A stretch of DNA of 13,909 nucleotides, from assembly GCA_029558215.1 (NCBI GenBank), contig JAKQFZ010000483.1, positions 1 through 13,909 on the forward strand, given 5' to 3'. The position numbers were made by a program, and so were the translations under genes. Positions within the stretch are counted from its first letter, which is position 1, and the number at the start of each line of letters is the position of its first letter. This DNA comes from Candidatus Omnitrophota bacterium (GTDB taxonomy: Bacteria > Hinthialibacterota > Hinthialibacteria > JAKQFZ01). A model generated the notes under the pieces. That model made no database searches. It worked only from the letters and a program-made list of their open reading frames with translations, and was not told the DNA's origin. This document shows positions 1 through 7,996 of this stretch, piece by piece.

Positions 1-215
1 TCAAGAATGAACTGGTCGGACTTCGCATCCAAAGCGACGAGGCCAGCAGATAACACAAAGCAGGCGAGACCAAGAACCCAACCAAGAACAATCAGAACTT
101 TGTATGCCTCGCGCTCTTCACTCTGCGCTGTGATGCAATACGCCGTCACACAGTACATTGCCAGGATGAACAGGATCGGCGGAATGAGTTTTGCCTTGCC
201 AAATCGTGTTTCCAT
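1..215 (-). CDS. Small membrane protein, N-terminal part (runs off window)
   Basis: This reading frame starts at an ATG 15 nt after the truA stop codon and stays open for 71 codons to the window edge, so the C-terminus is missing. The visible protein begins METRFGKAKL and has two strongly hydrophobic stretches, roughly residues 10-28 and 42-64, separated by a short charged loop (SEEREAYK). This predicts two transmembrane helices. The Shine-Dalgarno sequence is poor (the spacer is AACATTCTCCGAACT), so translation may be coupled to truA. I do not recognise the family. The hydrophobic pattern, the continuous frame and the operon-like position support a real gene, but nothing visible shows a function. 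Confidence 0.7.
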   Translation of the reverse strand, partial: METRFGKAKLIPPILFILAMYCVTAYCITAQSEEREAYKVLIVLGWVLGLACFVLSAGLVALDAKSDQFIL

Positions 216-230
216 AGTTCGGAGAATGTT

Positions 231-1031
231 CTACAGCCTATTCTTACGTCCACTCTCTTCGTTGCCTACCATTCTTCCCACGGTCACACCCTTCGGATAC
301 TTCACGCTCCAGAGAGTCAGCCCTTGCGGGGGGGCGGTAGGGCCAGCAATTGTGCGGTCTTTCCCTTTGAGGATTTCCGCCACCTGCTCCGGGGTCATTC
401 TGCCTCTCCCCACTTTCAGCAGCGTTCCGACAATGACTCGAACCATGTTTCTCAAAAAGGCGTTCGCGACTAGATCAATCTCCAAGAGCCGACCGTGAAG
501 AGTAATCGTGGCCTTTGTAACTTCGCGCATCGGACTGTTGGCGCCGCAGTGGATGGAACGAAATGCACTGAAGTCATGTCGTCCAACGAAATGCGCCGCG
601 GCGGATCTCATCGCGTCCACGTCAACAGGATAGTGAATATGCGTGACAAAATGCCGAAGCAGAGCGGAGCGCGGAGCGCCCAGCAGAATTCTGTAGCGAT
701 AGTGCCGTTCGATGGCATCAAATCGGGCATGAAAACTCTCAGGCACATCCCGAACAGATTTGACTGCAATATCCATAGGCAACAGAGCATTCATCCCCGA
801 AAGAAATCGGTTGATCGGCAGTGTGGAGTGAGTATGAAAGTTGATCACCTGCTGTCGGGCATGGACACCCGCATCCGTTCTTCCCGCGACAATCATTGAG
901 ACTCGCTCTCCCCCAAGCAGACCAGTCAGGGCGCGGCGCACCTCAGCCTCTATCGTCCGCTTTCCCGGCTGAACCTGCCAGCCATTGTATGCGGTGCCGT
1001 CGTATTCCAAGTCCATTCGGATGTTTCGCAT
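231..1031 (-). CDS. truA: tRNA pseudouridine(38-40) synthase TruA
   Basis: TruA converts uridines 38-40 of the tRNA anticodon arm to pseudouridine in the cytoplasm. The 266-residue product matches the usual family length. It opens with the family start (YDGTAYNGWQ, residues 10-19), carries the catalytic-Asp motif GRTDAGVHA (Asp53), and has the FHARFDA...RHYRYRI block at 100-115, followed by the C-terminal NAFLRNMVR motif. The start was set at the ATG at 1031. A longer in-frame form reaches back to 1247 but overlaps the end of comM and adds 72 residues foreign to TruA. A GGTGAG ribosome-binding site overlaps the comM stop, and only 4 nt separate the two genes, so they are probably co-transcribed. 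Nothing looks damaged. Confidence 0.96.
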   Translation of the reverse strand: MRNIRMDLEYDGTAYNGWQVQPGKRTIEAEVRRALTGLLGGERVSMIVAGRTDAGVHARQQVINFHTHSTLPINRFLSGMNALLPMDIAVKSVRDVPESFHARFDAIERHYRYRILLGAPRSALLRHFVTHIHYPVDVDAMRSAAAHFVGRHDFSAFRSIHCGANSPMREVTKATITLHGRLLEIDLVANAFLRNMVRVIVGTLLKVGRGRMTPEQVAEILKGKDRTIAGPTAPPQGLTLWSVKYPKGVTVGRMVGNEESGRKNRL

Positions 1032-1035
1032 CAAC

Positions 1036-2571
1036 TCACCGCAACCAGAGTTTTCTGTCCAAGCCCCGATATTGAATTGCTTCGCCAACGTGGTGAGGTT
1101 GTATTCCATCGCCACCATCCAAATCGGCAATCGTTCGAGCGACTTTGAGGATGCGGTCGTAGGCACGAGCGGAAAAGCCAAGACTCTCCATCGCGGTCCG
1201 AAGCATGGCGCGACTGGAATCGTCCAAGCGACAATGTTTCTCGACATCAGAACGTGTCATGTGCGCGTTACAGAAGATGCTTCGATTGTGAAAACGGTTC
1301 GACTGCATATCACGTGCCCGCTGAACCCGTTCGCGAATCGTTTCCGAACGCTCTCCCGTTGGAGGAGACTCAATGGCATCCAGTTTGACGGCGGGCACTT
1401 CGAGATGCATGTCAATGCGATCCATCAGAGGCCCCGATATACGTCCCATGTATCGTTCGATCTGCATGGGAGCGCATCGGCATTCTTTTGTCGGGTGTCC
1501 CAGATATCCACAGGGGCAAGGATTGGACGCTGCCACCAGCATGAACCGGGACGGATAAGTGATCGTGGCTGCCACTCGTGAGATGGTGACTCTTCCGTCT
1601 TCCAGAGGTTGGCGAAGGACTTCGAGCACCGAACGGTTGAACTCCGGCAGCTCATCGAGAAACAGCACTCCGTTGTGTGTCATGCTGACTTCCCCCGGCA
1701 TTGGGCTTCGTCCCCCGCCGACAAGACCGGCATCGGAAATGGTGTGATGCGGTGAACGAAACGGCCTTCGCGCGATCAGCGCCTCACCCGGGTTCATCTT
1801 GCCGGCGATGCTCCAGATTTTGCTGGTTTCAAGCGCCTCTTCGAAGGTCATCTTAGGCAGAACGGTTGGCAGCCGTCGCGCCAGCATGGTCTTTCCCGAT
1901 CCTGGTGGCCCAATCATCAGCAAATTATGTCCGCCCGCCGCGGCAACTTCCAGCGCCCGCTTGGCGTGTTCCTGTCCTTTGACATCGGACATATCCACTT
2001 CATAGTGCGATGCTTTTTCAAAGGCCGCATCGGCGTTGACCTGATGAATTGCGAGTTCCCGCTGTCCGTTGAGGGCTTCTACGACTTCCACGAGCGTTTC
2101 CACCCCATGAACGTTGATTCCTTTGACGACCGCCGCCTCACTGGCATTCGCCTGCGGAACGATCAGCCGTTCGATCTTGTCTTTGCGCATCTGCGCTGCG
2201 ATGGGCAGCACCCCGCGAACCGGCCGCACCTGGCCGTCCAAGGCAAGTTCCCCAAGAAAAACATAGTGCTCGAGATTCTGCGACACCACCTGCCCGGATG
2301 CCGCCAGAATTGCTATTGCCATGGGCAAGTCCAGACCTGAACCTTCTTTGGGTACATCGGCGGGAGCCAGGTTGATCGTTATCTTCTTGGCCGGGAAGTA
2401 GAACCCTGAGTTGGTCAGAGCTGCCTTGACTCGGTCGCGGCTCTCTTTGACAGTCGTGTCCGGAAGCCCGACGATCATGAATGCGGGCATTCCGGGAGAC
2501 AGATCGACTTCCACTTCCATCAGGTAAGCATCAATGCCCAGAACAGCGCTTGAGAAAGCTCTTCCATACAT
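1036..2571 (-). CDS. comM: ComM/YifB-family AAA+ ATPase (Mg-chelatase-like)
   Basis: The product (511 residues, normal family length) is a ComM/YifB protein. In naturally transformable bacteria ComM is a hexameric helicase that promotes branch migration during integration of incoming DNA; in other bacteria the role is less clear. The N-terminal ChlI-like domain runs from about residue 1 to 180 (MYGRAFSSAVLGIDAY, then VGLPDTTVKESRDRV). The AAA+ core has Walker A GPPGSGKT at 221-228 and Walker B VLFLDE at 302-307. A Cys cluster (C352, C354, C364, C366), typical of the family and probably metal-binding, follows. The C-terminal domain ends with RAYDRILKVARTIADL. The start ATG is preceded by a purine-rich AGGGGGAA. 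It lies 83 nt after the PpiC gene and 4 nt before truA. Confidence 0.95.
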   Translation of the reverse strand: MYGRAFSSAVLGIDAYLMEVEVDLSPGMPAFMIVGLPDTTVKESRDRVKAALTNSGFYFPAKKITINLAPADVPKEGSGLDLPMAIAILAASGQVVSQNLEHYVFLGELALDGQVRPVRGVLPIAAQMRKDKIERLIVPQANASEAAVVKGINVHGVETLVEVVEALNGQRELAIHQVNADAAFEKASHYEVDMSDVKGQEHAKRALEVAAAGGHNLLMIGPPGSGKTMLARRLPTVLPKMTFEEALETSKIWSIAGKMNPGEALIARRPFRSPHHTISDAGLVGGGRSPMPGEVSMTHNGVLFLDELPEFNRSVLEVLRQPLEDGRVTISRVAATITYPSRFMLVAASNPCPCGYLGHPTKECRCAPMQIERYMGRISGPLMDRIDMHLEVPAVKLDAIESPPTGERSETIRERVQRARDMQSNRFHNRSIFCNAHMTRSDVEKHCRLDDSSRAMLRTAMESLGFSARAYDRILKVARTIADLDGGDGIQPHHVGEAIQYRGLDRKLWLR

Positions 2572-2654
2572 TGCCCGTATTTTCCCCCTGTGATTCCGGA
2601 GTGCAGTTCAGACTGTCAGCACAGTGTCAGCTGGCTCACACTCCAGAGAAGTTC

Positions 2655-4403
2655 TTAGATCTTTGACCAAAGATAGACGTCCTTTGCCGTCTGTTCCAGC
2701 CATGCCTTCCACTTTCCAAGCAGTTCAGCGTCCACCTTCAGCGGACTTGCCTGAGAGGTCTCCTCAAGAAGAGTGGCTCTCTTCTCTTTGTACCGGGCGC
2801 GTTTGAGTCGGGCAAGAGCATCCTCTCGCACCTCATCGAATGAAGGCAAGAAGCGATCATGACTCGCTCGAACCCATATCAACTGATAGCCATCGTCCAT
2901 CTCGACCGGCTCGCTGATCTGTCCCTCATCCAAAAAGAAGGCCACGTTGTCGAATTTCGGTCCTGTGCCCCAGGTGCGTCGAGTCATCTTCCCTCCCTGA
3001 CTGCGCGTCTCGGATTCTGAGGACATCAAGGCGGCGATAGAGAAGGGAAGGCCATCAAGGATCTGTCTTCGGGCATCGCGAATGCGTTGCTCTGCATCCT
3101 GCATTGCCTGCAGTTTTTCATAGCGTGTCATGTCCGGGCGAATGGCTGCCTTGATGACAATCTCAGAGGGCTCGATCTCTTTCTCTCGATAGAACAGGTG
3201 AGGAAAGTCACTGTAGAACTTCTCGACGTCTTCATCAGTCGGATCCGGTTGGTCTGAAGCGACCTTGTTCAGGTAGAAATCAGACAACATCTTGGCCTCG
3301 ATGAACGAGAACGCCTTCTTGAAGGATTTCGTTTCTGCGTACTTCTCCTGAATCGCTGCCTCGTAGAGCATCATGCGTTCTGCGATGCCCTGAAGCACCT
3401 CGCGTGGGGTCATTTTCTTGGGAGATTTCGAGAGCAGGTATTTGAAATCCTTGGACGTCACCTTCTTTTCTCCAACCTTCAGGACAACTTCAGCCGGATT
3501 GACGTCGGTCTTCTCGATCAAATCCACACGGATGACCGGATTGATGCGCTTGGCAAGACTTTCATAGAGGGCTTCCTGCTTCTCTTTCTGCTTCTCTTCG
3601 AAGAGCAGTTCCCGCACCTCTGGTCTGGCCTCTTCAAGGCTCATAATGCTTTCGGGAGTGATTTCCGGATCGACGACGATATGAAAACCCAAAGGAGTCT
3701 CGACAACATCGCTGAAAGAACCCTTGGGTGTACTCAAAACGGCTTCTTCCAACTCCGTGTACGGAATCTCCCCCTTCTTGTAGTCACCCAGTGGCTTGAA
3801 CCGATCCTCGCCTTCACGGTCGGAAAATTCCGAGAGTACGGGTACGCTGCCTTCTCCCGCTTGCAGGCGGGCGAGGGCACTTTGCGCACGCTTTCTGCCC
3901 TCCTCTTGCCCCCACTTCTTAACATCAATCCAGACCTGGTTGAATCGGAAGCGCAAAGGAGACGTGTATTTCTGCTTGTTGAACTCGTAGTATTTGACAA
4001 AATCCTTTTCGGTCAGCGTGATCTTTCTGTCCACTTTGTCTCTGAGGTAGAGTCGGATTACGGTGTCCGCCAGTGCATTGTCCCTTGCAGAAACGAATTC
4101 CGGATCCTGATCCAGGCCTTGCTCTCTGGCACGCTCGGAAAGGATCCGCTCCTGCTGCAACTCGGTCAGTCTTGTTTCCGCCCAATTGGTCTCACTGACG
4201 GATTTCGCGAGGATCTCCATGCGATGCGATCGAGTTGAACACATCATGACCAGATCGTCTGCCGTGATGGTGTTCTCGTCATAGGTTGCGAGCGCGTCCT
4301 GCAAATCCGGTATCACCAGCGGCTTTTCCCTGTTGCATCCCAGCAACACAGATGCCGAGAGAATCACCAAAAGAAGAGTGAAAAAAGGCATACGCTTGTT
4401 CAT
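2655..4403 (-). CDS. Lipoprotein peptidyl-prolyl isomerase with two PpiC (parvulin) domains
   Basis: The 582-residue product is predicted to be a lipid-anchored, extracytoplasmic folding factor of the SurA/PrsA type. It starts with a lipoprotein signal peptide (MNKRMPFFTLLLVILSASVL) ending in a lipobox, LLGC, with Cys23 as the lipidated residue. A SurA-N-like helical region follows to about 145. The first parvulin domain is about 148-245, with the family pattern LGDYKKGEIPYTELEEAV and TPLGFHIV. A helical linker with its own chaperone-like segment (about 300-400) leads to a second parvulin domain at about 407-513 (GGKMTRRTWGTGPKFDN, then DGYQLIWV). The start is backed by a GAGAGGA site 8-9 nt upstream. 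A good promoter sits at 4528-4556. It probably leads the operon with comM and truA. Clients are unknown; the exported neighbours are candidates only by proximity. Confidence 0.9.
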   Translation of the reverse strand: MNKRMPFFTLLLVILSASVLLGCNREKPLVIPDLQDALATYDENTITADDLVMMCSTRSHRMEILAKSVSETNWAETRLTELQQERILSERAREQGLDQDPEFVSARDNALADTVIRLYLRDKVDRKITLTEKDFVKYYEFNKQKYTSPLRFRFNQVWIDVKKWGQEEGRKRAQSALARLQAGEGSVPVLSEFSDREGEDRFKPLGDYKKGEIPYTELEEAVLSTPKGSFSDVVETPLGFHIVVDPEITPESIMSLEEARPEVRELLFEEKQKEKQEALYESLAKRINPVIRVDLIEKTDVNPAEVVLKVGEKKVTSKDFKYLLSKSPKKMTPREVLQGIAERMMLYEAAIQEKYAETKSFKKAFSFIEAKMLSDFYLNKVASDQPDPTDEDVEKFYSDFPHLFYREKEIEPSEIVIKAAIRPDMTRYEKLQAMQDAEQRIRDARRQILDGLPFSIAALMSSESETRSQGGKMTRRTWGTGPKFDNVAFFLDEGQISEPVEMDDGYQLIWVRASHDRFLPSFDEVREDALARLKRARYKEKRATLLEETSQASPLKVDAELLGKWKAWLEQTAKDVYLWSKI

Positions 4404-4527
4404 CCCAAAAGTCCTCTCTGACCAGTCAACGCGACTGCACGTGAGCCTGGGGAATCCTCAGGCATCTCCTTGTCCCAAATACACAAACGACTGAGAACCA
4501 GAAGTCGGTTTCCTGACAATCTGAAAT

Positions 4528-4556
4528 ATCATACCCAACAGACACAAATCGTGCAA
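4528..4556 (-). promoter_or_regulatory. Predicted sigma70-type promoter for the ppi-comM-truA unit
   Basis: Read on the minus strand, a -35 box TTGCAC (4556-4551) is followed by a 17-nt spacer and a -10 box TATGAT (4533-4528; 5 of 6 matches to TATAAT). Transcription would begin near 4520, giving a leader of about 117 nt before the lipoprotein ATG at 4403. It lies in a 239-nt gap (4404-4642), the second-longest non-coding stretch in the window. I found no convincing terminator for the upstream gene in this gap. Confidence 0.6.
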
Positions 4557-4642
4557 GGCAGGACGACCAATGGAAAAGTCTTGCAGGCTACATCCGCGGA
4601 GAGTCCAATGCGAAACAAGCATATCTGCCGCTCATGCCGGGG

Positions 4643-5470
4643 TCAAATCTCCACTTTGAACACGCCCTTGAGCATGAACCCAAATATGATCGAGAGCACA
4701 AAGAAACCGACCAGCCAATTCACATGTATGCCCAAGAGCCTCATGTCGGCAGGTGGATACTGAATGCTGATGGACTGTACTTGTCCCTTGGGATCAAAAG
4801 GTCTCTCAACCGGTTGGAAAATGGCTTCCTTGAAACTGGATGCGCCCACTTGTGGTGCCATTGCCGTCGTCCGACTGATGGCACAGAGCCTTTTCGAGTA
4901 TGTCTGGTCACCGATCTGAACCGACACGTCATGATTTCCCCGTTGCGTGACGCCGATTCTCCAGTCCACGCCATAGTGGCCGCTTTCAACGGTTCTGACC
5001 GCCGGAGTCTGGATTTCAATGCCCTCAGGAACCTTCAGATCGATTGTGCCCAGTTGAGTGGGATCCGAAGCGAGTCGCACAGAAAGAACGCTCGTATCCC
5101 CGGGCTGGAAAGATCGGTAGCCGTACCGGACTTCCAACTGAACGAGTACCAGAATGATCGGCGGCAGCATGAACAGCATTGGCTTCAGGGCAAGTCCCAT
5201 ATACTTGAAGTTGTTGATAAGGATGTTCTTCTGCGCCCTCAGACCGATGACCATGTCTTCCTTAAAAAGACGGATTTCAAGAAAGTGCGCTTTGATGCGG
5301 TTCTTGACGTGTTTGATCTTGTCCTGATCGGAGATGTGACGGTAGACCATCAGCATTCCAACTCCCGTCAGGAGCGATATCCACGCCAGTCCGACGAGTG
5401 CTGGCAGGGACGCAAACGGAATCAACAACACATCAAAGAATTTGGTCAGCCCGTGACTCAACATCCACAT
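4643..5470 (-). CDS. Three-TM protein resembling EMC3/TMCO1 (DUF106), with a large loop between TM2 and TM3
   Basis: The product has 275 residues. Seen directly: a hydrophobic N-terminus (TM1, about 12-43), a charged helical, probably coiled-coil segment (about 45-92, HISDQDKIKHVKNRIKAHF), TM2 (about 96-114, KPMLFMLPPIILVLVQLEV), a polar, beta-rich segment of about 130 residues (115-245), and a C-terminal TM3 (about 250-270). The order TM1, cytoplasmic coiled coil, TM2, TM3 with a proline-containing TM2 start resembles the archaeal/eukaryotic EMC3/TMCO1 (DUF106) branch of the Oxa1/YidC insertase superfamily. That assignment is inference from layout and local residues. If the coiled coil is cytoplasmic, the 130-residue loop faces outward. 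The start ATG follows GAGGA by 9 nt. The gene lies between the AP-hydrolase cluster and the PpiC lipoprotein. Confidence 0.72.
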   Translation of the reverse strand: MWMLSHGLTKFFDVLLIPFASLPALVGLAWISLLTGVGMLMVYRHISDQDKIKHVKNRIKAHFLEIRLFKEDMVIGLRAQKNILINNFKYMGLALKPMLFMLPPIILVLVQLEVRYGYRSFQPGDTSVLSVRLASDPTQLGTIDLKVPEGIEIQTPAVRTVESGHYGVDWRIGVTQRGNHDVSVQIGDQTYSKRLCAISRTTAMAPQVGASSFKEAIFQPVERPFDPKGQVQSISIQYPPADMRLLGIHVNWLVGFFVLSIIFGFMLKGVFKVEI

Positions 5471-5545
5471 TCTCTTTCATCCTCAAGTCAGTTCTTGCCG
5501 TGTGGCACCAAAAGGACTTGCCAGTGTTCCGGCTCATCCGTTCTC

Positions 5546-5566
5546 TTCGGAAACCAGACTTCGGAA
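5546..5566 (-). promoter_or_regulatory. Candidate operator: two TTCCGAA heptamers, one within a shared 11-mer
   Basis: In the 167-nt gap upstream of the three-TM gene, the minus strand carries TTCCGAA twice with starts 14 nt apart (5566-5560 and 5552-5546). Each copy is an odd-length palindrome around a central base. The second lies in the 11-mer TGGTTTCCGAA (5556-5546), which recurs exactly upstream of the small AP-superfamily gene at 11509-11519. Short repeated heptamers are the sort of site bound by ribbon-helix-helix repressors, but binding is only a suggestion. The rest of this gap shows no strong promoter. Confidence 0.25.
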
Positions 5567-5601
5567 GCAGCGGTTCCCTTTGCACGCACACAACACCAAG
5601 A

Positions 5602-5637
5602 GTGGGCATAGCCCACATGCCCACAGGTGCTCACCTG
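5602..5637 (-). terminator. Tandem inverted repeats just after the small RHH-like gene; possible terminator
   Basis: Immediately after the TAG stop at 5638, the minus strand holds two hairpin-forming repeats. The first is CAGGTG-AG-CACCTG (5637-5624). The second is a perfect 8-bp stem, GTGGGCAT and ATGCCCAC, around a 7-nt loop (5624-5602). Only a short TCTT follows, so this is not a textbook Rho-independent terminator. It may be a weak terminator, a processing or mRNA-stability element, or part of an attenuator. Its position at the end of the AP-hydrolase/RHH gene run supports a 3'-end role. Confidence 0.45.
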
Positions 5638-5832
5638 CTAGGAAATGTATCCGAGTCCTTGAAGTTTCTTCTTTATGTCTTCTTCGGAATCGGCCTCTTC
5701 CAGCTGGGCGATCTCTTTCTCCAAAGCGTTTGTGATGAACTCCTCAACGGAGGAATAGCCTGCGATCTCCGAGTACTTTCGCACCTTTTCCAGCAGTGCC
5801 TTATCGAGTTTTATCCCTGAACCAAAAAACAT
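5638..5832 (-). CDS. 64-residue ribbon-helix-helix-like protein with C-terminal LGYIS tail
   Basis: The start is the ATG at 5832, preceded by AGGGAG at 8 nt spacing. A longer in-frame version reaching 6102 would overlap the upstream gene and is rejected. The protein reads as a short strand (GIKLD), a helix (KALLEKVRKYSEIAGY) and a second helix (SSVEEFITNALEKEIAQLEE), the pattern of the MetJ/Arc ribbon-helix-helix fold, followed by an acidic linker and a final helix ending KKLQGLGYIS. The strand lacks the basic residues that usually contact DNA, so a dimerising or adaptor role is as likely as repression. The tail closely matches the end of CysC in this window. It lies 49 nt after the Tat-exported hydrolase gene and is probably co-transcribed with it. 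Function unknown. Confidence 0.8.
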   Translation of the reverse strand: MFFGSGIKLDKALLEKVRKYSEIAGYSSVEEFITNALEKEIAQLEEADSEEDIKKKLQGLGYIS

Positions 5833-5881
5833 CGCTTTGACTCCCTGTCTCCATCGTTTGGATGCATTGGACATCCGTCCA

Positions 5882-7930
5882 CTACACAACCGGCTTGATC
5901 GCCGCAGGCGCGGCGTTGGTGTCGAACAATGCCCGTCCTTCCATTTCCTTGGACGGTTCGATTCCGTATTCCTGAAGCACTGTTGGGCCGATATCTGCCA
6001 ACGTTGGATCGGGAATCTCGATCTTCTTGTTGCTGAGGATGACACCGGGAACCAGATCGCTTGCCATGCAGTGATCTCCGCTCCACTTGTCCTCGTTGTC
6101 ATTCACGATTCCGAGTGGGAACCCACCGAGAATTGTCTCCCATGAGGCGCGATAGCCCCTGTTGAACCCAAGCACCAGGTCAGGGGCAATATCCACGTAG
6201 GCGCCTCGGTACACTTCCGAAGTTTTGTAGACCTTGGTGATGACTTGCTCGCCATTTTCGGGATCACGCACAGCAAGGAGTTTCTCGGAGATCTCCTTCA
6301 GCAGAGCATCCTTCTGGGACGGGTCAACGGTCCCTTTCTGTTCTCTGCCTCTCAGGTTGAGATAGACGCTGTTGATTCCAAGGTTGTAGGCTTTCGTTCG
6401 CGACCAATCCACATTCCCGAAGAACTCATATTCTTCCTGTTTGAAATCATCGTGCAGTGTGATGTAGCCGTTTTCCTTCAGCCACGTGTTGATCTGGAAA
6501 CAGCGTCGGAATGACGCAAATCCATGATCGGACATGATGATCAGTGTGGTGTTGTCGTCTATTGTCTTCAGCGTCTTGCCAAGCATTTCATCCATGCTGT
6601 GGTAGAGAAATTCCATGTATTGGCAGCAAATGGATGCTTTGTCTTTCTCATGTATCGGGTGGCTTTCGTCCAGAGCGTGCCAGAGCATGTGAGAGTTCTG
6701 ATCAAGGCTCGTGAAGTAAAAGAACAACAGCCCTTGTTTGAACCGTCCCAACTCGAAATCATACATCCGCAGCCGTTCTTCCATGACGAAACGCGACTGC
6801 TGCATGAATTCCTCATCCGTAAAGACTTTATTCGAAAGCGCTTTGGTGTCTTCCGGCATTCCCTGGGTGTAGTAGAAACCGACAGAACTCTGGATCTCCT
6901 TGGCGTAAGATTCCGGGTGGCTGATCGGGAGCACAGGGTTGCTGGGATCGACGTTGATTGGCGTGACATACAGTTGGAAGTCAGGTTGCAGACCCTTGAG
7001 ATAGAACCGACAAATGCCGTAAACACTCACCAGTCCTGGAACCACCGTAAACCGCAGTTGAATCCAGTCTGTCCATTCACCCTTATTCAGAACGTACGTC
7101 TGATCCTGAACAACAAGGCGCGCCGCATCATTTTCGGGATCAACATGGACTGTGAATGGGATGGTCAGTTTCTTTCTGTCTTTCTTCATCTCATTGCGGG
7201 GTCCGTAGAGTTCTCCCTCGACCCTATGGTTCTTGACTTCGACGGGGTAGACCTTTCCACCAGTCATCTTCTCCGAATTCTTCGGCGGGAAGTCGGTGTA
7301 GTAAGAAAACGTGCCGTATCCGCCGGTCATGTCCGGCGTGCCCATGCAAGAAATGGCTTTGGTCGCAAAAGGATCAGGCGGGTAGTTGGAAGGGCACTTG
7401 CAGACCGTGGCGGGGATTCCTCTTTCGGTGAGAAATGCCCAGAAAGGTTTTCCTTGGCGCAACAGTTCCACCTTGCTTGGAGAGAAGGGACTTGGGATGA
7501 CCCAATCTCCGACCTGCCAAGTCTCTCCACCTACAGTCGAAGAGGTGGAAAGATACGGTTCACCAGGCACAATCGCCACATCCTGCCCCGTCTTTCTATG
7601 GATGAAGTCAAAAATCCCATGCCCACCGGGATTCAGTCCCGTGATGAAAGTCGCCCAGGCAACCGGACTCTGTGGTGGTATGGTCGTACCAAGTGGTTTG
7701 AAGTCTCCTTCTTTGATCAGCTTGGCGAAATTGGGCATGATGCCCTTGTTGACATAGCGCAGAAGTAGTTCCGGATCCATGCCGTCAATGCCGAGGATTA
7801 GAACTCGATGTTTGGCCCCTGATGCCGCGGCAAAGGCTTCCTGATCGGACGATTTCACAAGGGAGCCGATCCCGACCCCAAGGCCTGCTGCAACAGACCC
7901 TTTGATGAAATCTCTTCTATTGATACTCAT
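5882..7930 (-). CDS. Tat-exported AP-superfamily phosphohydrolase/phosphodiesterase (long form)
   Basis: The 682-residue protein begins with a twin-arginine signal (NRRDFIKGSVAAGLGVG), so it should be exported folded across the inner membrane. The mature part is an alkaline-phosphatase-superfamily enzyme of the type I phosphodiesterase/nucleotide pyrophosphatase kind (COG3379-like). The expected two-metal set is present: Asp49 (GIDGMD), candidate nucleophile Ser88 (QSPVAW), Asp410 and His414 (SLDQNSH), Asp468-His469 (MSDHGF) and His620 (WSGDHC). The gap between nucleophile and Asp410 is 322 residues, about 170 longer than in the two short paralogues of this window, and includes a beta-rich insert. 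It is a clear paralogue of the next upstream gene (shared YVTPIN, VDWS-TKA, NRGYRASWE). The ATG follows GGAGAGGA by about 10 nt. The substrate is unknown. Confidence 0.9.
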   Translation of the reverse strand: MSINRRDFIKGSVAAGLGVGIGSLVKSSDQEAFAAASGAKHRVLILGIDGMDPELLLRYVNKGIMPNFAKLIKEGDFKPLGTTIPPQSPVAWATFITGLNPGGHGIFDFIHRKTGQDVAIVPGEPYLSTSSTVGGETWQVGDWVIPSPFSPSKVELLRQGKPFWAFLTERGIPATVCKCPSNYPPDPFATKAISCMGTPDMTGGYGTFSYYTDFPPKNSEKMTGGKVYPVEVKNHRVEGELYGPRNEMKKDRKKLTIPFTVHVDPENDAARLVVQDQTYVLNKGEWTDWIQLRFTVVPGLVSVYGICRFYLKGLQPDFQLYVTPINVDPSNPVLPISHPESYAKEIQSSVGFYYTQGMPEDTKALSNKVFTDEEFMQQSRFVMEERLRMYDFELGRFKQGLLFFYFTSLDQNSHMLWHALDESHPIHEKDKASICCQYMEFLYHSMDEMLGKTLKTIDDNTTLIIMSDHGFASFRRCFQINTWLKENGYITLHDDFKQEEYEFFGNVDWSRTKAYNLGINSVYLNLRGREQKGTVDPSQKDALLKEISEKLLAVRDPENGEQVITKVYKTSEVYRGAYVDIAPDLVLGFNRGYRASWETILGGFPLGIVNDNEDKWSGDHCMASDLVPGVILSNKKIEIPDPTLADIGPTVLQEYGIEPSKEMEGRALFDTNAAPAAIKPVV

Positions 7931-7996
7931 ATCTGTACCATCCTCTCCAGGCGCTCCCCCGCTGTCATCTCCACAACGCGCCCATTCGCTGGAAGA

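Noticed and set aside
1032..1247. N-terminal extension of TruA to a 338-residue form
   Set aside because: It overlaps the comM C-terminus in another frame, adds residues unlike TruA, and the ATG at 1031 has a good ribosome-binding site and gives the usual family length.
2598..2644. Inverted repeat GGAGTG...CACTCC in the gap between the PpiC gene and comM
   Set aside because: The 6-bp arms enclose a 35-nt loop with only short inner pairings and no T-run; too weak to call a terminator or riboswitch.
4634..5611. 325-codon open frame on the plus strand
   Set aside because: Antisense to the three-TM protein; its translation is rich in His/Arg/Gln with no hydrophobic core or motif, typical of a shadow frame.
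5833..6102. Longer 154-residue version of the RHH-like protein
   Set aside because: The added part overlaps the Tat-exported enzyme's coding sequence and looks like out-of-frame translation; the ATG at 5832 has a proper Shine-Dalgarno sequence.
6524..7768. 414-codon open frame on the plus strand
   Set aside because: It lies entirely antisense to the Tat-exported AP enzyme, whose frame has clear catalytic motifs; the plus-strand translation shows no recognisable domain.
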